From positions 1 to 54,968 of the forward strand of contig UQXI01000017.1 of NCBI GenBank assembly GCA_900544975.1: a stretch of 54,968 bases of DNA, written 5' to 3'. The notes beneath the pieces are model-generated. The model was not told the DNA's origin. It was given only the letters and a program-made list of their open reading frames with translations, and ran no database searches. Below, piece after piece: positions 7,447-15,368 of this stretch. The stretch is from an uncultured Eubacteriales bacterium. GTDB lineage: Bacteria; Bacillota; Clostridia; Oscillospirales; Oscillospiraceae. Every line of letters begins with the position of its first letter. Within the stretch, counting starts at the first letter, position 1. The position numbers and the translations under genes are program-made.

Positions 7447-8115
7447 ATGGCTAAGGTATCCCCTTCCATCCTCTCGGCGGATTTTGTGAATCTGGAGCGA
7501 GATCTTCGGGCCATCGCCCAATCCGGCGCAGATTACATTCACGTAGACGTTATGGACGGCCAGTTTGTTCCCAACCTGACCATTGGTATGCCTGTGGTCC
7601 AGGCCATTGCCCGGGTTTCGGAGCTGCCCCTGGACGTCCATCTCATGATTGACCGGCCCATCCGCTATGTGGAGGGTTTCTGCAAAGCTGGCGCATCCAT
7701 TCTCGCAGTCCATTTGGAGTCCGACACCCCAGAGGGCATCCGGATGGCCCTGGAGCGCACCCGGGCCCTGGGCGTCCGTTCGGCTCTGGCGCTGAAGCCC
7801 GGCACTCCGGCCGAGGCCGCATTGCCTTACCTGGAGCTGTGTGACATGATCTTGGTGATGACTGTGGAGCCTGGTTTCAGCGGTCAGGCCTTTATGGTAG
7901 ACATGATGCCCAAGCTCCAAACCATCCGACGCTGGATCCAGGAGCGCAACCTCCCCTGCATCCTGGAAGTGGATGGCGGCGTGGGTCCCTCCACCTTCCA
8001 GACTTGCCTGGATCATGGCGCGGACCTGCTGGTGGCCGGCTCCGCCTACTTCCGCGCCCCGGACCGGACGGCTTTTGTAAAGCAATTGCAGGCGGAGCAA
8101 AACGGGGTATCCTAA
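7447..8115 (+). CDS. rpe: Ribulose-phosphate 3-epimerase Rpe
   Basis: Interconverts ribulose 5-phosphate and xylulose 5-phosphate in the pentose phosphate pathway. The 222-residue TIM barrel shows all core motifs: PSILSADF near the start, HVDVMDGQFVPN (His32, Asp34), LDVHLMI (His65), MTVEPGFSGQAF and EVDGGV (the catalytic Asp on beta-7). AGGAGG is 9 nt before ATG 7447, so in-frame codons upstream are not needed. It is convergent with the next gene, with 24 bp between stops. Not clustered here with rsgA or the stk/prp genes that often accompany it. Confidence 0.95.
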   Translation: MAKVSPSILSADFVNLERDLRAIAQSGADYIHVDVMDGQFVPNLTIGMPVVQAIARVSELPLDVHLMIDRPIRYVEGFCKAGASILAVHLESDTPEGIRMALERTRALGVRSALALKPGTPAEAALPYLELCDMILVMTVEPGFSGQAFMVDMMPKLQTIRRWIQERNLPCILEVDGGVGPSTFQTCLDHGADLLVAGSAYFRAPDRTAFVKQLQAEQNGVS

Positions 8116-8139
8116 AACACCTTCCTGCCTCAAGCCATG

Positions 8140-8706
8140 CTACCGGTTTTGGCTTCCCAGCAGAAGGAGCAAAATCCGGATGGCCTGCACCATCTCCTGG
8201 CGGAACTGAGAAAAAACCGGACCATGCTGGGGATGGTTCTGGCTGGCTGCATACATATTTTCAAACTGTCTGGCCTGGGTCAGCAGACGCAATAACGTTC
8301 GCTCCACCGGCTCCCGGCGGGGTTCCGGCTGTGGCGTCATACGCCCGCCCTGCTCTGGCCTGGCCATTCCACGCAGACACGCCGACCGCTCCATGGCCTG
8401 ATGGTGCAGACGGTTCATGGCGGTCCTGCCGCCAGGTCCCAGGGACCGGCCAAGCATTTGGCACTGGCGTCCAAACGCCCCCTCCTCCCTGGACTGGCGC
8501 AGAAGTTCCTGGGGAGTCCAGGACATCCCAGGATGGGGCTGCAGTGGTGCTGGAGGCGGCGCTGGGCGGGCAAGCTGCTCTGGCGGAGGCGGCGGCACTG
8601 GCCGCCCGGGTCCCGGGGATGCTGGCTGTGGGGGCGGCGCCAGTGGCTGTCGGTTCCAGACTCTCTGCCAGATGGGGTCTGTTTGGGTTTTGTCAAATGG
8701 ATCCAT
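8140..8706 (-). CDS. Unknown Pro-rich protein with C-terminal helical domain
   Basis: I do not recognise this 188-residue protein with certainty. Residues 15-65 are dominated by proline (APPPQPASPGPGRPVPPPPP) and are probably disordered. The C-terminal part, from about residue 70, is helical, rich in Arg, Gln, Met and Leu, with MNRLHHQAMERSACLRGM and a final hydrophobic helix. It may be a degenerate ferritin-like or spore-associated helical bundle, but no metal ligands stand out. ATG 8706 is chosen because GGAGGAATC precedes it. It is divergent from the SLH-peptidase gene, with 161 bp between the starts. Confidence 0.6.
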   Translation of the reverse strand: MDPFDKTQTDPIWQRVWNRQPLAPPPQPASPGPGRPVPPPPPEQLARPAPPPAPLQPHPGMSWTPQELLRQSREEGAFGRQCQMLGRSLGPGGRTAMNRLHHQAMERSACLRGMARPEQGGRMTPQPEPRREPVERTLLRLLTQARQFENMYAASQNHPQHGPVFSQFRQEMVQAIRILLLLLGSQNR

Positions 8707-8867
8707 AGCGATTCCTCCTTTCTCCATAGCTATGCAGCAGGCGGTAATCGGTTCCGAAAAAAAGCCTCTCTTTTGATGCAATTCCGATACATCCATATCT
8801 TATGCTAAGTTTGTAAAGAGAGCCGCAGGTTCTTCAGCAAGCATCTGCGAAAAGGAGTGGTGATGTT

Positions 8868-10934
8868 ATGATCAAAACACACAAACGGTTGGTCCGGCTT
8901 CTGTGCCTTCTGCTGGTAGTGGCGCTGATGCCGCTCCAGGTCACAGCTTCGGATTGGCCCGGTATGGAGGCGTTTCAGCTACCGGAGGAGCTTCCCGCCC
9001 CGCCTTTTACCGATGTATCGCCTCACGCCTGGTACTATCCCTATGTGCGGGTGCAATATGCTCTGGGGCTCATGGCCGGGACGGGAAATGATGGCTTTTC
9101 TCCCAATGGCACGGTTCCCCTCACCCAGGGTCTGACTGTGGCCGTGCGGATCTATGAAAAGTATTGGGGCATCCCCGATGCCTCCGCCGAGTATGGTTCC
9201 CCCTGGTACGCATATTACGTGAGCCGGGCCAGAGAATACGGCCTGCTGCCGGAGTCTCTGGAACATGTCTCCCTCCTCCGGCCCGCAACCCGGGCGGAGC
9301 TGTCGGAAATTCTCAGCCGTAGCCTCCCGGAGATAGAGCTGGAGCCTATCCACCAGGTGGATTCCCTGCCGGATTACAGCCCAGAGGATCTCTACTGGAA
9401 CGGAGTCATCACCCTGTACCGGGCAGGCGTTCTCATGGGGAACGACGACTCCGGTACCTTCCGGCCAGACAGCAACATCCGCCGCTCGGAGCTGGCTGCC
9501 GTCCTCACCCGGATGGTCCGGCCTGAGTATCGGATTCAGCCCAGCACCATCGAACCCATTGTGCCGGATACAGGAATGGACGCTTTCAAGTTGCCCGAGC
9601 CGCTTCCGAAACTGCCATTCGTGGATGTCGCCTCCAGCGCCTGGTACTACTCTTATGTGCAGGCGGCCTATGCCATGGAGCTGATGAACGGCATGGGAGA
9701 CGAGCGCTTCGCCCCCAACGGCACCGTGCAGCTGTGTCAGGCGGTGGCTGTGGCCGTGCGAATCTATGAGAAATACTGGGGCATCCCAGACACCTCCGCC
9801 GAATATGGCCGCCCGTGGTACACCTACTACATAGACCGGGCACAGGAATACGGGATCCTTCCCCAGGCCATGGCAAGCAGCCCAACCCGGACCGTCTCCC
9901 GCGCTGAGGTTGCGGAAATTCTGTACCGGAGCCTGCCAAAGGGCGAGATGCCGGCTGTCAACCAGGTGGATACCCTCCCGGACTACGGCCCAGAGGATCC
10001 CTATTGGGCGTCCGTCTCCGCGCTGTACCGGGCGGGCGTGCTGACTGGCGATGACATTTACGGCACCTTCCGACCCAACAGCAACATTCGCCGTTCCGAG
10101 CTGGCCACCATCCTCATCCGCCTGGTTCGGCCGGAATACCGGAAACTCTTCACCCTGACCCCCCTGCCCCAAGAGGTGATCGAAACCATTGTCTATGGCA
10201 AAAGCGGCGCAGGGCGGGAGCTGAAAGCCTATCGCTACGGCGATGGCAGCAACGTTTTGGTGGCGGCCTTTGCCATTCACGGCTGGGAAGACAACTTCGA
10301 TCGGGACGGCCAGCTGCTGGTGAATACTGCCCAGGATCTGATGGAAGCGCTGGAGCATAATTATGACGCCTTGATCAAAGAGGGCGATTGGTCTGTATAC
10401 GTATTGCCCTGCCTGAATCCCGACGGTCTGTACGACGGTTGGACCTGTGACGGACCGGGGCGGTGCACCACCTACCGGCTGGATTCCAACGGCAACAACG
10501 TCTACGGCCCGGGCATTGACCTCAACCGTAGCTTCCCCTACCGGTACCAAAGCCGCAGCGACAGTCGGAATTACAACGGCTCTGCGCCCCTGCAGGCGCG
10601 GGAGGCCCAAGCTCTTGCAAAATTTGTCCAGTCGGTGAAAGGTTCCGGCCACAACGTGCTCATCGATACCCATGGCTGGTACCGCCAGACCATTGTCTCC
10701 AACGGTGAAAATGGTCCCGTTTACCGCGCCTTCGACCGGTATTTCCCCTACAACCGCTATAGCTCCCTGTCCGGCGGCTCCGGTTACTTTGCCTCTTGGG
10801 CGGCCTACGTTGTGGGATACGATGCCTGCCTCTTCGAGTTCCCCGACGTCTCCAGCACCCGGGACTTTGAAAACAAGGGGTACGGCGAGGATTATGTCAA
10901 TGCCATTTGCTGGATGCTGCAAAACTACGATTAA
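8868..10934 (+). CDS. SLH-domain cell-surface M14 family zinc carboxypeptidase
   Basis: A secreted 688-residue protein. A signal peptide (about residues 1-27) is followed by two long modules of about 195 residues, each with paired SLH-type segments (TDVSPHAWYYPYVRVQYALGLM; GTFRPDSNIRRSELAAVLTRMVRPEYR). These should bind it to the wall. From about residue 435 comes an M14 peptidase: zinc ligands His471 and Glu474 (HGWED) and His602 (DTHGW), substrate Arg554 (DLNRSFP) and catalytic Glu657 (LFEFPD). A likely substrate is a peptidoglycan stem peptide; that is an inference. GGAG lies before ATG 8868. No partner genes adjoin it. Confidence 0.88.
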   Translation: MIKTHKRLVRLLCLLLVVALMPLQVTASDWPGMEAFQLPEELPAPPFTDVSPHAWYYPYVRVQYALGLMAGTGNDGFSPNGTVPLTQGLTVAVRIYEKYWGIPDASAEYGSPWYAYYVSRAREYGLLPESLEHVSLLRPATRAELSEILSRSLPEIELEPIHQVDSLPDYSPEDLYWNGVITLYRAGVLMGNDDSGTFRPDSNIRRSELAAVLTRMVRPEYRIQPSTIEPIVPDTGMDAFKLPEPLPKLPFVDVASSAWYYSYVQAAYAMELMNGMGDERFAPNGTVQLCQAVAVAVRIYEKYWGIPDTSAEYGRPWYTYYIDRAQEYGILPQAMASSPTRTVSRAEVAEILYRSLPKGEMPAVNQVDTLPDYGPEDPYWASVSALYRAGVLTGDDIYGTFRPNSNIRRSELATILIRLVRPEYRKLFTLTPLPQEVIETIVYGKSGAGRELKAYRYGDGSNVLVAAFAIHGWEDNFDRDGQLLVNTAQDLMEALEHNYDALIKEGDWSVYVLPCLNPDGLYDGWTCDGPGRCTTYRLDSNGNNVYGPGIDLNRSFPYRYQSRSDSRNYNGSAPLQAREAQALAKFVQSVKGSGHNVLIDTHGWYRQTIVSNGENGPVYRAFDRYFPYNRYSSLSGGSGYFASWAAYVVGYDACLFEFPDVSSTRDFENKGYGEDYVNAICWMLQNYD
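8964..10150 (+). repeat. Internal duplication of a ~200-codon SLH module
   Basis: Two modules, about 8964-9550 and 9570-10150, align along their whole length at protein level. They share the landmarks M(E/D)AF(Q/K)LPE, AVRIYEKYWGIPD, ASAEYG / TSAEYG and the closing RRSELA. Several stretches are still near-identical at DNA level, so the duplication looks fairly recent or is being homogenised. Confidence 0.8.
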
Positions 10935-10961
10935 ACACGTTGACCCCTAAGTATGAAAATT

Positions 10962-10996
10962 GCGGGAGAAATCACGAAAAGTCGCGATTTCTCCCG
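10962..10996 (-). terminator. Terminator of the MBOAT-SGNH operon
   Basis: A 15-bp stem with one mismatch (GCGGGAGAAATC... paired with ...GATTTCTCCCGC) has a six-base loop. On the minus strand it is followed by AATTTTC, so it should end the operon that finishes at 11001. It may also serve the convergent peptidase gene. Confidence 0.65.
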
Positions 10997-11000
10997 CTCA

Positions 11001-11906
11001 TTATATGTGATTGGCGGCCTGTTTGCAGAGCCACTCGGCCAAGAGCGCGTCATACTTACCATAGGGATGCACACCATCTGCGCTATAGTCCCCACGCAAA
11101 TACCCCTCATCATCCTCATATAAAGCCCGCGGATCCAGGCAGCGAACCTGCTCGCCGTCACACAGGCTCTGAATGTCGGCATTGATTTTCCCCAATCGCT
11201 CTGGCCGCAGATAATCCGTTGCCTTGGCCTTTTCCCTGGAGACTCCATAGACCTGAAGCAGATAGATGACCGCATCGGGCTGCAGCTCCTGAATTCGCTC
11301 CACATCCTGCCGGTACCGCTCTTTTAGGGAATCCAAGTCATACCCCGCCTCGTTCAGGCCCAGCATGATATAGATTTTTCCATACTCCCGGCTACACAGG
11401 AGGCTCTCCAGATCCGTTTCCCCAAAATATGTATCAGAAGCCGTCTGAGAAAAAAGCTGAAACACGCTGAGACCAACTCCGGCAAAATAATCCGCCTCCC
11501 CCAAGCGCGCATACATGGACAGCCCCACCATCCGGGAGTCCCCGATAAACAGGGCGTCGTCAAACCAGGATTCCTCCTCCCCGTAAACCGGCAGCGGGGC
11601 AGTCGGCTCGGTTGCCTCTTCTGAGGGCTCCGTATGCTCCGTCTGTGCCGACGGCGGTGCTGATGGCTCCGCTGGGGGAGGCTTCCGCACAGAAGGCTCC
11701 CGTTTCAGAGGCTGGGTTGGCGCCAGGCTCTCCTGATCCTGCATCACCAGGAAGGGTACCGCCAAAGCCATCCGCCCTTCGTAGCGCCCGGTGTCCTTCC
11801 ATTTGGCCTTCAACACAAACCCCACACAAGCCATCACGACTCCGCTTCCGGCCAGCAACACCGGCAGAACCAGGGCCGCTTTTTTTCTCTTTTTTGTACG
11901 CTGCAT
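11001..11906 (-). CDS. Membrane-anchored SGNH/GDSL hydrolase-like protein
   Basis: A 301-residue protein with a Lys/Arg-rich start, one membrane helix (about residues 10-33), a Pro/Thr/Glu-rich linker (60-108) and an extracellular SGNH domain. The catalytic blocks are visible: Ser124 in FIGDSRMVG, Asn in MLGLNE, and Asp277/His280 in DGVHPYG. It follows the MBOAT gene by 11 nt on the same strand. In such pairs the MBOAT protein carries the acyl group across the membrane and the SGNH protein transfers it to an extracellular glycan. The acceptor (peptidoglycan, teichoic acid or another polymer) is not known. Confidence 0.85.
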   Translation of the reverse strand: MQRTKKRKKAALVLPVLLAGSGVVMACVGFVLKAKWKDTGRYEGRMALAVPFLVMQDQESLAPTQPLKREPSVRKPPPAEPSAPPSAQTEHTEPSEEATEPTAPLPVYGEEESWFDDALFIGDSRMVGLSMYARLGEADYFAGVGLSVFQLFSQTASDTYFGETDLESLLCSREYGKIYIMLGLNEAGYDLDSLKERYRQDVERIQELQPDAVIYLLQVYGVSREKAKATDYLRPERLGKINADIQSLCDGEQVRCLDPRALYEDDEGYLRGDYSADGVHPYGKYDALLAEWLCKQAANHI

Positions 11907-11917
11907 CTTCGGCCCTC

Positions 11918-13267
11918 CTAAAAGCTGAAATAAAGGAACGGATCATTCACGGCAACAGACATGTAGTAAACCGCCGCCCAGAACAGCAGGAAACACACCA
12001 CGGTCCCCACTGTGGAAGAGCGAATCCGGTTCCAGACCCGTTCCGGCCAGGGGCTGGAGAGCAGTATGCACACCGCCAGAAACGGAACAAACTGCTTGCC
12101 GTAATGAAGGAAATCCCCCTGGTTCACCGCAATGCCACCTCCGAAGAAGGGAAACAGCCGGGTGAGATAAATCCCAATTTGACCCAGGTCTGGTACTGCA
12201 AACAGAAGCCAGCTCAGCGGGACAGCCAGCAGCATGTACACACGAGCCGCCACCCGGTGCCGCTCCAGAAGAGGGCCCAGGCCCAGCTTTTCCAGCGCAA
12301 TCAGGAGGAAAATCAGAAGGCCCCACAAGAGAAAGTTCCAGGTGCTGCCGTGCCAGATTCCCGTGAGCAGCCAAACCACCAGCAAATTCAAAATGGTTCG
12401 TGGCATCCCCTGCCGGCTACCGCCCATGGGAATGTACACATACTCCCGAAACCAGGCGCCTAAGGTGATGTGCCACCGCCGCCAGAATTCCGTCATGGTT
12501 CTGGCTGCATAGGGATGGTCAAAGTTTCTGGGAAGGCGGAATCCCAACATACGACCCAGACCGACTGCCATGCGGGAATAGCCCCAGAAGTCAAAATACA
12601 GTTGGAAGCAGTACCCCGCCAGCCCCAACCAAGCCATCGGAGTCGAAATACTCTCAAAGCCAATGGTTTGGACCTGGGTCCACAAGCCGCCCACTCGGTC
12701 AGCCAGGAGCACCTTCATAGAAAGGCCCACAATGAATTCCCGCAGTCCCCGGTCAAAGCCCTCCAGGTGATACTGCCGCTCTGTCAGCTGACTGCCCAGC
12801 TCTGAAGGCGGCATCAAGGGACCTGACAGCAATTTCGGAAACATCAAAATCTCCGCCAGATAATCCCACAGGCGTGCCACTGGCTCCACCTTACCATGGG
12901 TCACATCCATCAGGTAGGCGGCCATCTGAAAGGTATAAAAGCTGACCCCCAACGGCAGGACCAGGTTTGTACCCAACAGGCCCGCATATTTAAAAATCAG
13001 CAAAATACCGAACAGCAGGGCCAAACTGCCAGAAAGCAGAGTTTTTTTCGCCTGAACACAGGGCAGAAACAAGGCGATTACCCAAGTTAACATAATTTCA
13101 ACTGCCAAGAGTACCACCCACCAAGGATGGTGCCATGCTCCAACGACGTAGAACACCGCACTACCCAAAGCCAGCACCAGATTCCGGCGCGACGGCGGGC
13201 AGACGTAATAGCACCCCAAAAAGAGGGGCAAAAACAGGAAAACAAACTCCAAACTGTTGAAACTCAT
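11918..13267 (-). CDS. MBOAT family O-acyltransferase (AlgI/PatA-like)
   Basis: A polytopic membrane protein of 449 residues with about ten hydrophobic helices. It carries the MBOAT core: MTEFWRRWHITLGAWFREYVYIPMGGSRQG (His266) and the catalytic His306 in LLTGIWHGSTW. Members move acetyl groups across the membrane for O-acetylation of cell-surface polymers. It forms an operon with the SGNH gene that follows. The ribosome site before ATG 13267 is weak (GAGAG at a distance), and the 138-nt leader contains a hairpin with a T-run, so expression may be attenuated. Confidence 0.9.
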   Translation of the reverse strand: MSFNSLEFVFLFLPLFLGCYYVCPPSRRNLVLALGSAVFYVVGAWHHPWWVVLLAVEIMLTWVIALFLPCVQAKKTLLSGSLALLFGILLIFKYAGLLGTNLVLPLGVSFYTFQMAAYLMDVTHGKVEPVARLWDYLAEILMFPKLLSGPLMPPSELGSQLTERQYHLEGFDRGLREFIVGLSMKVLLADRVGGLWTQVQTIGFESISTPMAWLGLAGYCFQLYFDFWGYSRMAVGLGRMLGFRLPRNFDHPYAARTMTEFWRRWHITLGAWFREYVYIPMGGSRQGMPRTILNLLVVWLLTGIWHGSTWNFLLWGLLIFLLIALEKLGLGPLLERHRVAARVYMLLAVPLSWLLFAVPDLGQIGIYLTRLFPFFGGGIAVNQGDFLHYGKQFVPFLAVCILLSSPWPERVWNRIRSSTVGTVVCFLLFWAAVYYMSVAVNDPFLYFSF

Positions 13268-13610
13268 AACTTTTCACAATCTCTCTTTTGTAATTACGCA
13301 CAGCACTTCTTCCGTTGATCCACACGGTTCCGACAGAGATCACCCGAGAAAAAGTCACCTGCAAGCCGGATTCACAGGTGACTTTCTGCCCGGCCCTGGT
13401 CAACATAAATGATTATATGCGAACGGCCGCCAAGTTTCAAGGTATGTAATTCCTAAAATTTCTAAAAAAGGTGACACTTTTTTGTAATCTTTCGACAACT
13501 TTGTAAACACCTTCCCCGGTGCTCCCAAGAGCCTGCCTCCACGCCTAGGTTTGCCAGGACCGGAGTCCTTCCATGAGCGCACAGCGTGCGCCCGTCAGGT
13601 TTTGTAGTGG
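13268..13610 (-). promoter_or_regulatory. MBOAT operon promoter and leader with attenuator-like hairpin
   Basis: Minus-strand promoter TTGAAA (13435-13440), 17 nt, TATAAT (13412-13417). About 20 nt after the expected transcription start lies an 11-bp perfect stem (13375-13385 with 13351-13361, 13-nt loop) followed by TTTTTCTC. All transcripts from this promoter must pass it, so it may be an attenuator; it may also end the ABC operon upstream. The part from 13441 to 13610 holds only short stems (for example GCGCACGCTGTGCGC) and no gene. Confidence 0.6.
13351..13385 (-). terminator. Intrinsic terminator or attenuator in the MBOAT leader
   Basis: AAAGTCACCTG pairs perfectly with CAGGTGACTTT; on the minus strand the stem is followed by a run of T. 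It stands between the ABC operon end (13611) and the MBOAT start (13267), downstream of the MBOAT promoter. Confidence 0.6.
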
Positions 13611-15368
13611 TCACTTCGATGCAGACATGGCAAACTGACTCTCATACAGTTCCGCATAGAAGCCGCCCCGGGCCAGAAGGGATGCATGAGTCCCCTGCTC
13701 CACAATGGCACCGTCCCGCATCACCAAAATGAGATCCGCCTCCTGAATGGTAGACAGGCGATGTGCCACAATGAAGCTGGTGCGGCCCTCCATCAGCGCG
13801 GCAAAAGCCTTTTGAATCTTCTGCTCCGTCCGGGTGTCAATGGAAGACGTTGCCTCGTCCAGGATGAGCATAGGCGGCAGGCACAGCATCACGCGGGCAA
13901 TGCACAGAAGCTGCTTTTGCCCTTGGGACAGAGAGCCTCCGGCCTCGCCAATGACCGTGTCATACCCATGGGGCAAGCGACGAATGAAGCCATGGGCATG
14001 AACTGCTTTGGCAGCTGCCTGGATTTCCTCCAGGGTAGCCTCTGGGCGGCCCATGGCGATGTTCTCCCGGATGGTTCCCGCCTTCAGCCAGGTGTCCTGC
14101 AAAACCATACCAAAGCACTGCCGCAAATTCTGCCGGCTCATCTCACGGGTGCTGACCCCATCCACCGAAATGGTCCCCCGATCCACCTCATAAAACCGCA
14201 TGAGAAGATTGATCAGCGTGGTCTTGCCACATCCCGTAGGGCCTACAATGGCCACCCGCTGTCCCGGACGGACCTGCAGGTTAAAATCCTGAATGAGGGG
14301 CCGGTCCGGTGTATAGGAGAAACACACATGGTCCAACCCCACCTGCCCCTTCACGGCGCGGGGCGTCGACGGAGCCGGGTCCGGCGTCTGGACCGGCTGC
14401 TCCAGCAGTTCAAAAATACGGCCAGCGCAGGCCAGGGCATTCTGCAGCTCCGTGATGACGCCGCTAATCTCATTAAACGGCTTGGTATACTGATTGGCAT
14501 AGCTCAGAAATGTGGTGAGGCCGCCGACTGTAATGCCTCCTGCCACAGCCGCCAAGGCGCCTGTGAGGCCGACTCCCGCATAAACAAGGGCATTGACAAA
14601 CCGGGTGCAGGGATTGGTGATAGAGGAAAAGAAAATTGCCCGGAGCGAGCATTTGCGCAGCTCCTCATTGACCTCGTCAAACTCTGCCTGGCTTTTGTTT
14701 TGGTGGCCAAACGCCTGCACCACCTTTAGCTCCCCAATGGTTTCGTCAATGAGAGCCGTCTGACGGCCTCGGATCTGAGATTGGAGGCGAAACATGGAGT
14801 AGGTTCGCTTTGCCACAAATTGGGCCACAAACAAGGACAGAGGTGTAATGAAAATGACCACCAAAGCAATCTTCCAGTGAATGAGCAGCATAAACAGCAA
14901 CGTCCCGCCGATGGTCATCAGGCCGGTAAACAGCTGGGTAAAGCCCATGAGGAGCCCGTCCGCAAACTGGTCCACATCTGCAATAACCCGGCTCACTGTC
15001 TCCCCATGAGGATGCCGGTCCAAGTACGAAAGGGGCAACTCTTGGATGTGCCGGAAGGCCTCCTCCCGCATCTGCCGGACCACCTGGAAGGTAATGCGGT
15101 TGTTCAGCTCCCCCATACACCACTGGGTCAGAGCGCCGGCCCCAGCGGCGAGGCCAATCCACAGAAGAATGCCGGCCAACGCTGTAAAATCCACCTGTCC
15201 CGGCCCGAACATGCAATCCACAGCCCGACCGGCTAAAATGGGCACATAGAGCTGGCAGGCGACGCATGCCAATGCCAGCAGAAGCGTCCCGGTCAGAAGC
15301 AACCAGTGGGGCGCAATGCGCCGAAGTACCTTCCGGAGGACCGCTCCCTGCTTTTTTTCACGAGACAT
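13611..15368 (-). CDS. ABC exporter half-transporter, canonical ATPase subunit
   Basis: A 585-residue type IV ABC exporter: six membrane helices (about 20-330), then an ATP-binding domain with Walker A GPTGCGKTTLI (near 372), signature LSQGQKQLL (near 480), Walker B MLILDEATSSID with the catalytic Glu, and VAHRLS with the switch His. ATG 15368 has GGAGG upstream and overlaps the end of the preceding ABC gene by 11 nt, so the two are coupled and almost surely form a heterodimer. The signature has Gln in place of the usual third-position Gly. The substrate (drug, lipid or peptide) cannot be told. Confidence 0.9.
   Translation of the reverse strand: MSREKKQGAVLRKVLRRIAPHWLLLTGTLLLALACVACQLYVPILAGRAVDCMFGPGQVDFTALAGILLWIGLAAGAGALTQWCMGELNNRITFQVVRQMREEAFRHIQELPLSYLDRHPHGETVSRVIADVDQFADGLLMGFTQLFTGLMTIGGTLLFMLLIHWKIALVVIFITPLSLFVAQFVAKRTYSMFRLQSQIRGRQTALIDETIGELKVVQAFGHQNKSQAEFDEVNEELRKCSLRAIFFSSITNPCTRFVNALVYAGVGLTGALAAVAGGITVGGLTTFLSYANQYTKPFNEISGVITELQNALACAGRIFELLEQPVQTPDPAPSTPRAVKGQVGLDHVCFSYTPDRPLIQDFNLQVRPGQRVAIVGPTGCGKTTLINLLMRFYEVDRGTISVDGVSTREMSRQNLRQCFGMVLQDTWLKAGTIRENIAMGRPEATLEEIQAAAKAVHAHGFIRRLPHGYDTVIGEAGGSLSQGQKQLLCIARVMLCLPPMLILDEATSSIDTRTEQKIQKAFAALMEGRTSFIVAHRLSTIQEADLILVMRDGAIVEQGTHASLLARGGFYAELYESQFAMSASK

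Noticed and set aside
8979..10922. 647-codon open frame antisense to the SLH-M14 peptidase gene
   Set aside because: It is a shadow of a GC-rich gene; it has no ribosome site and no recognisable domain, while the plus strand has clear SLH and M14 motifs.
13161..13406. 81-codon frame beginning at the MBOAT transcription start
   Set aside because: It would be leaderless, overlaps the MBOAT start in another frame and runs through the hairpin; chance is more likely, though a leader peptide cannot be excluded.
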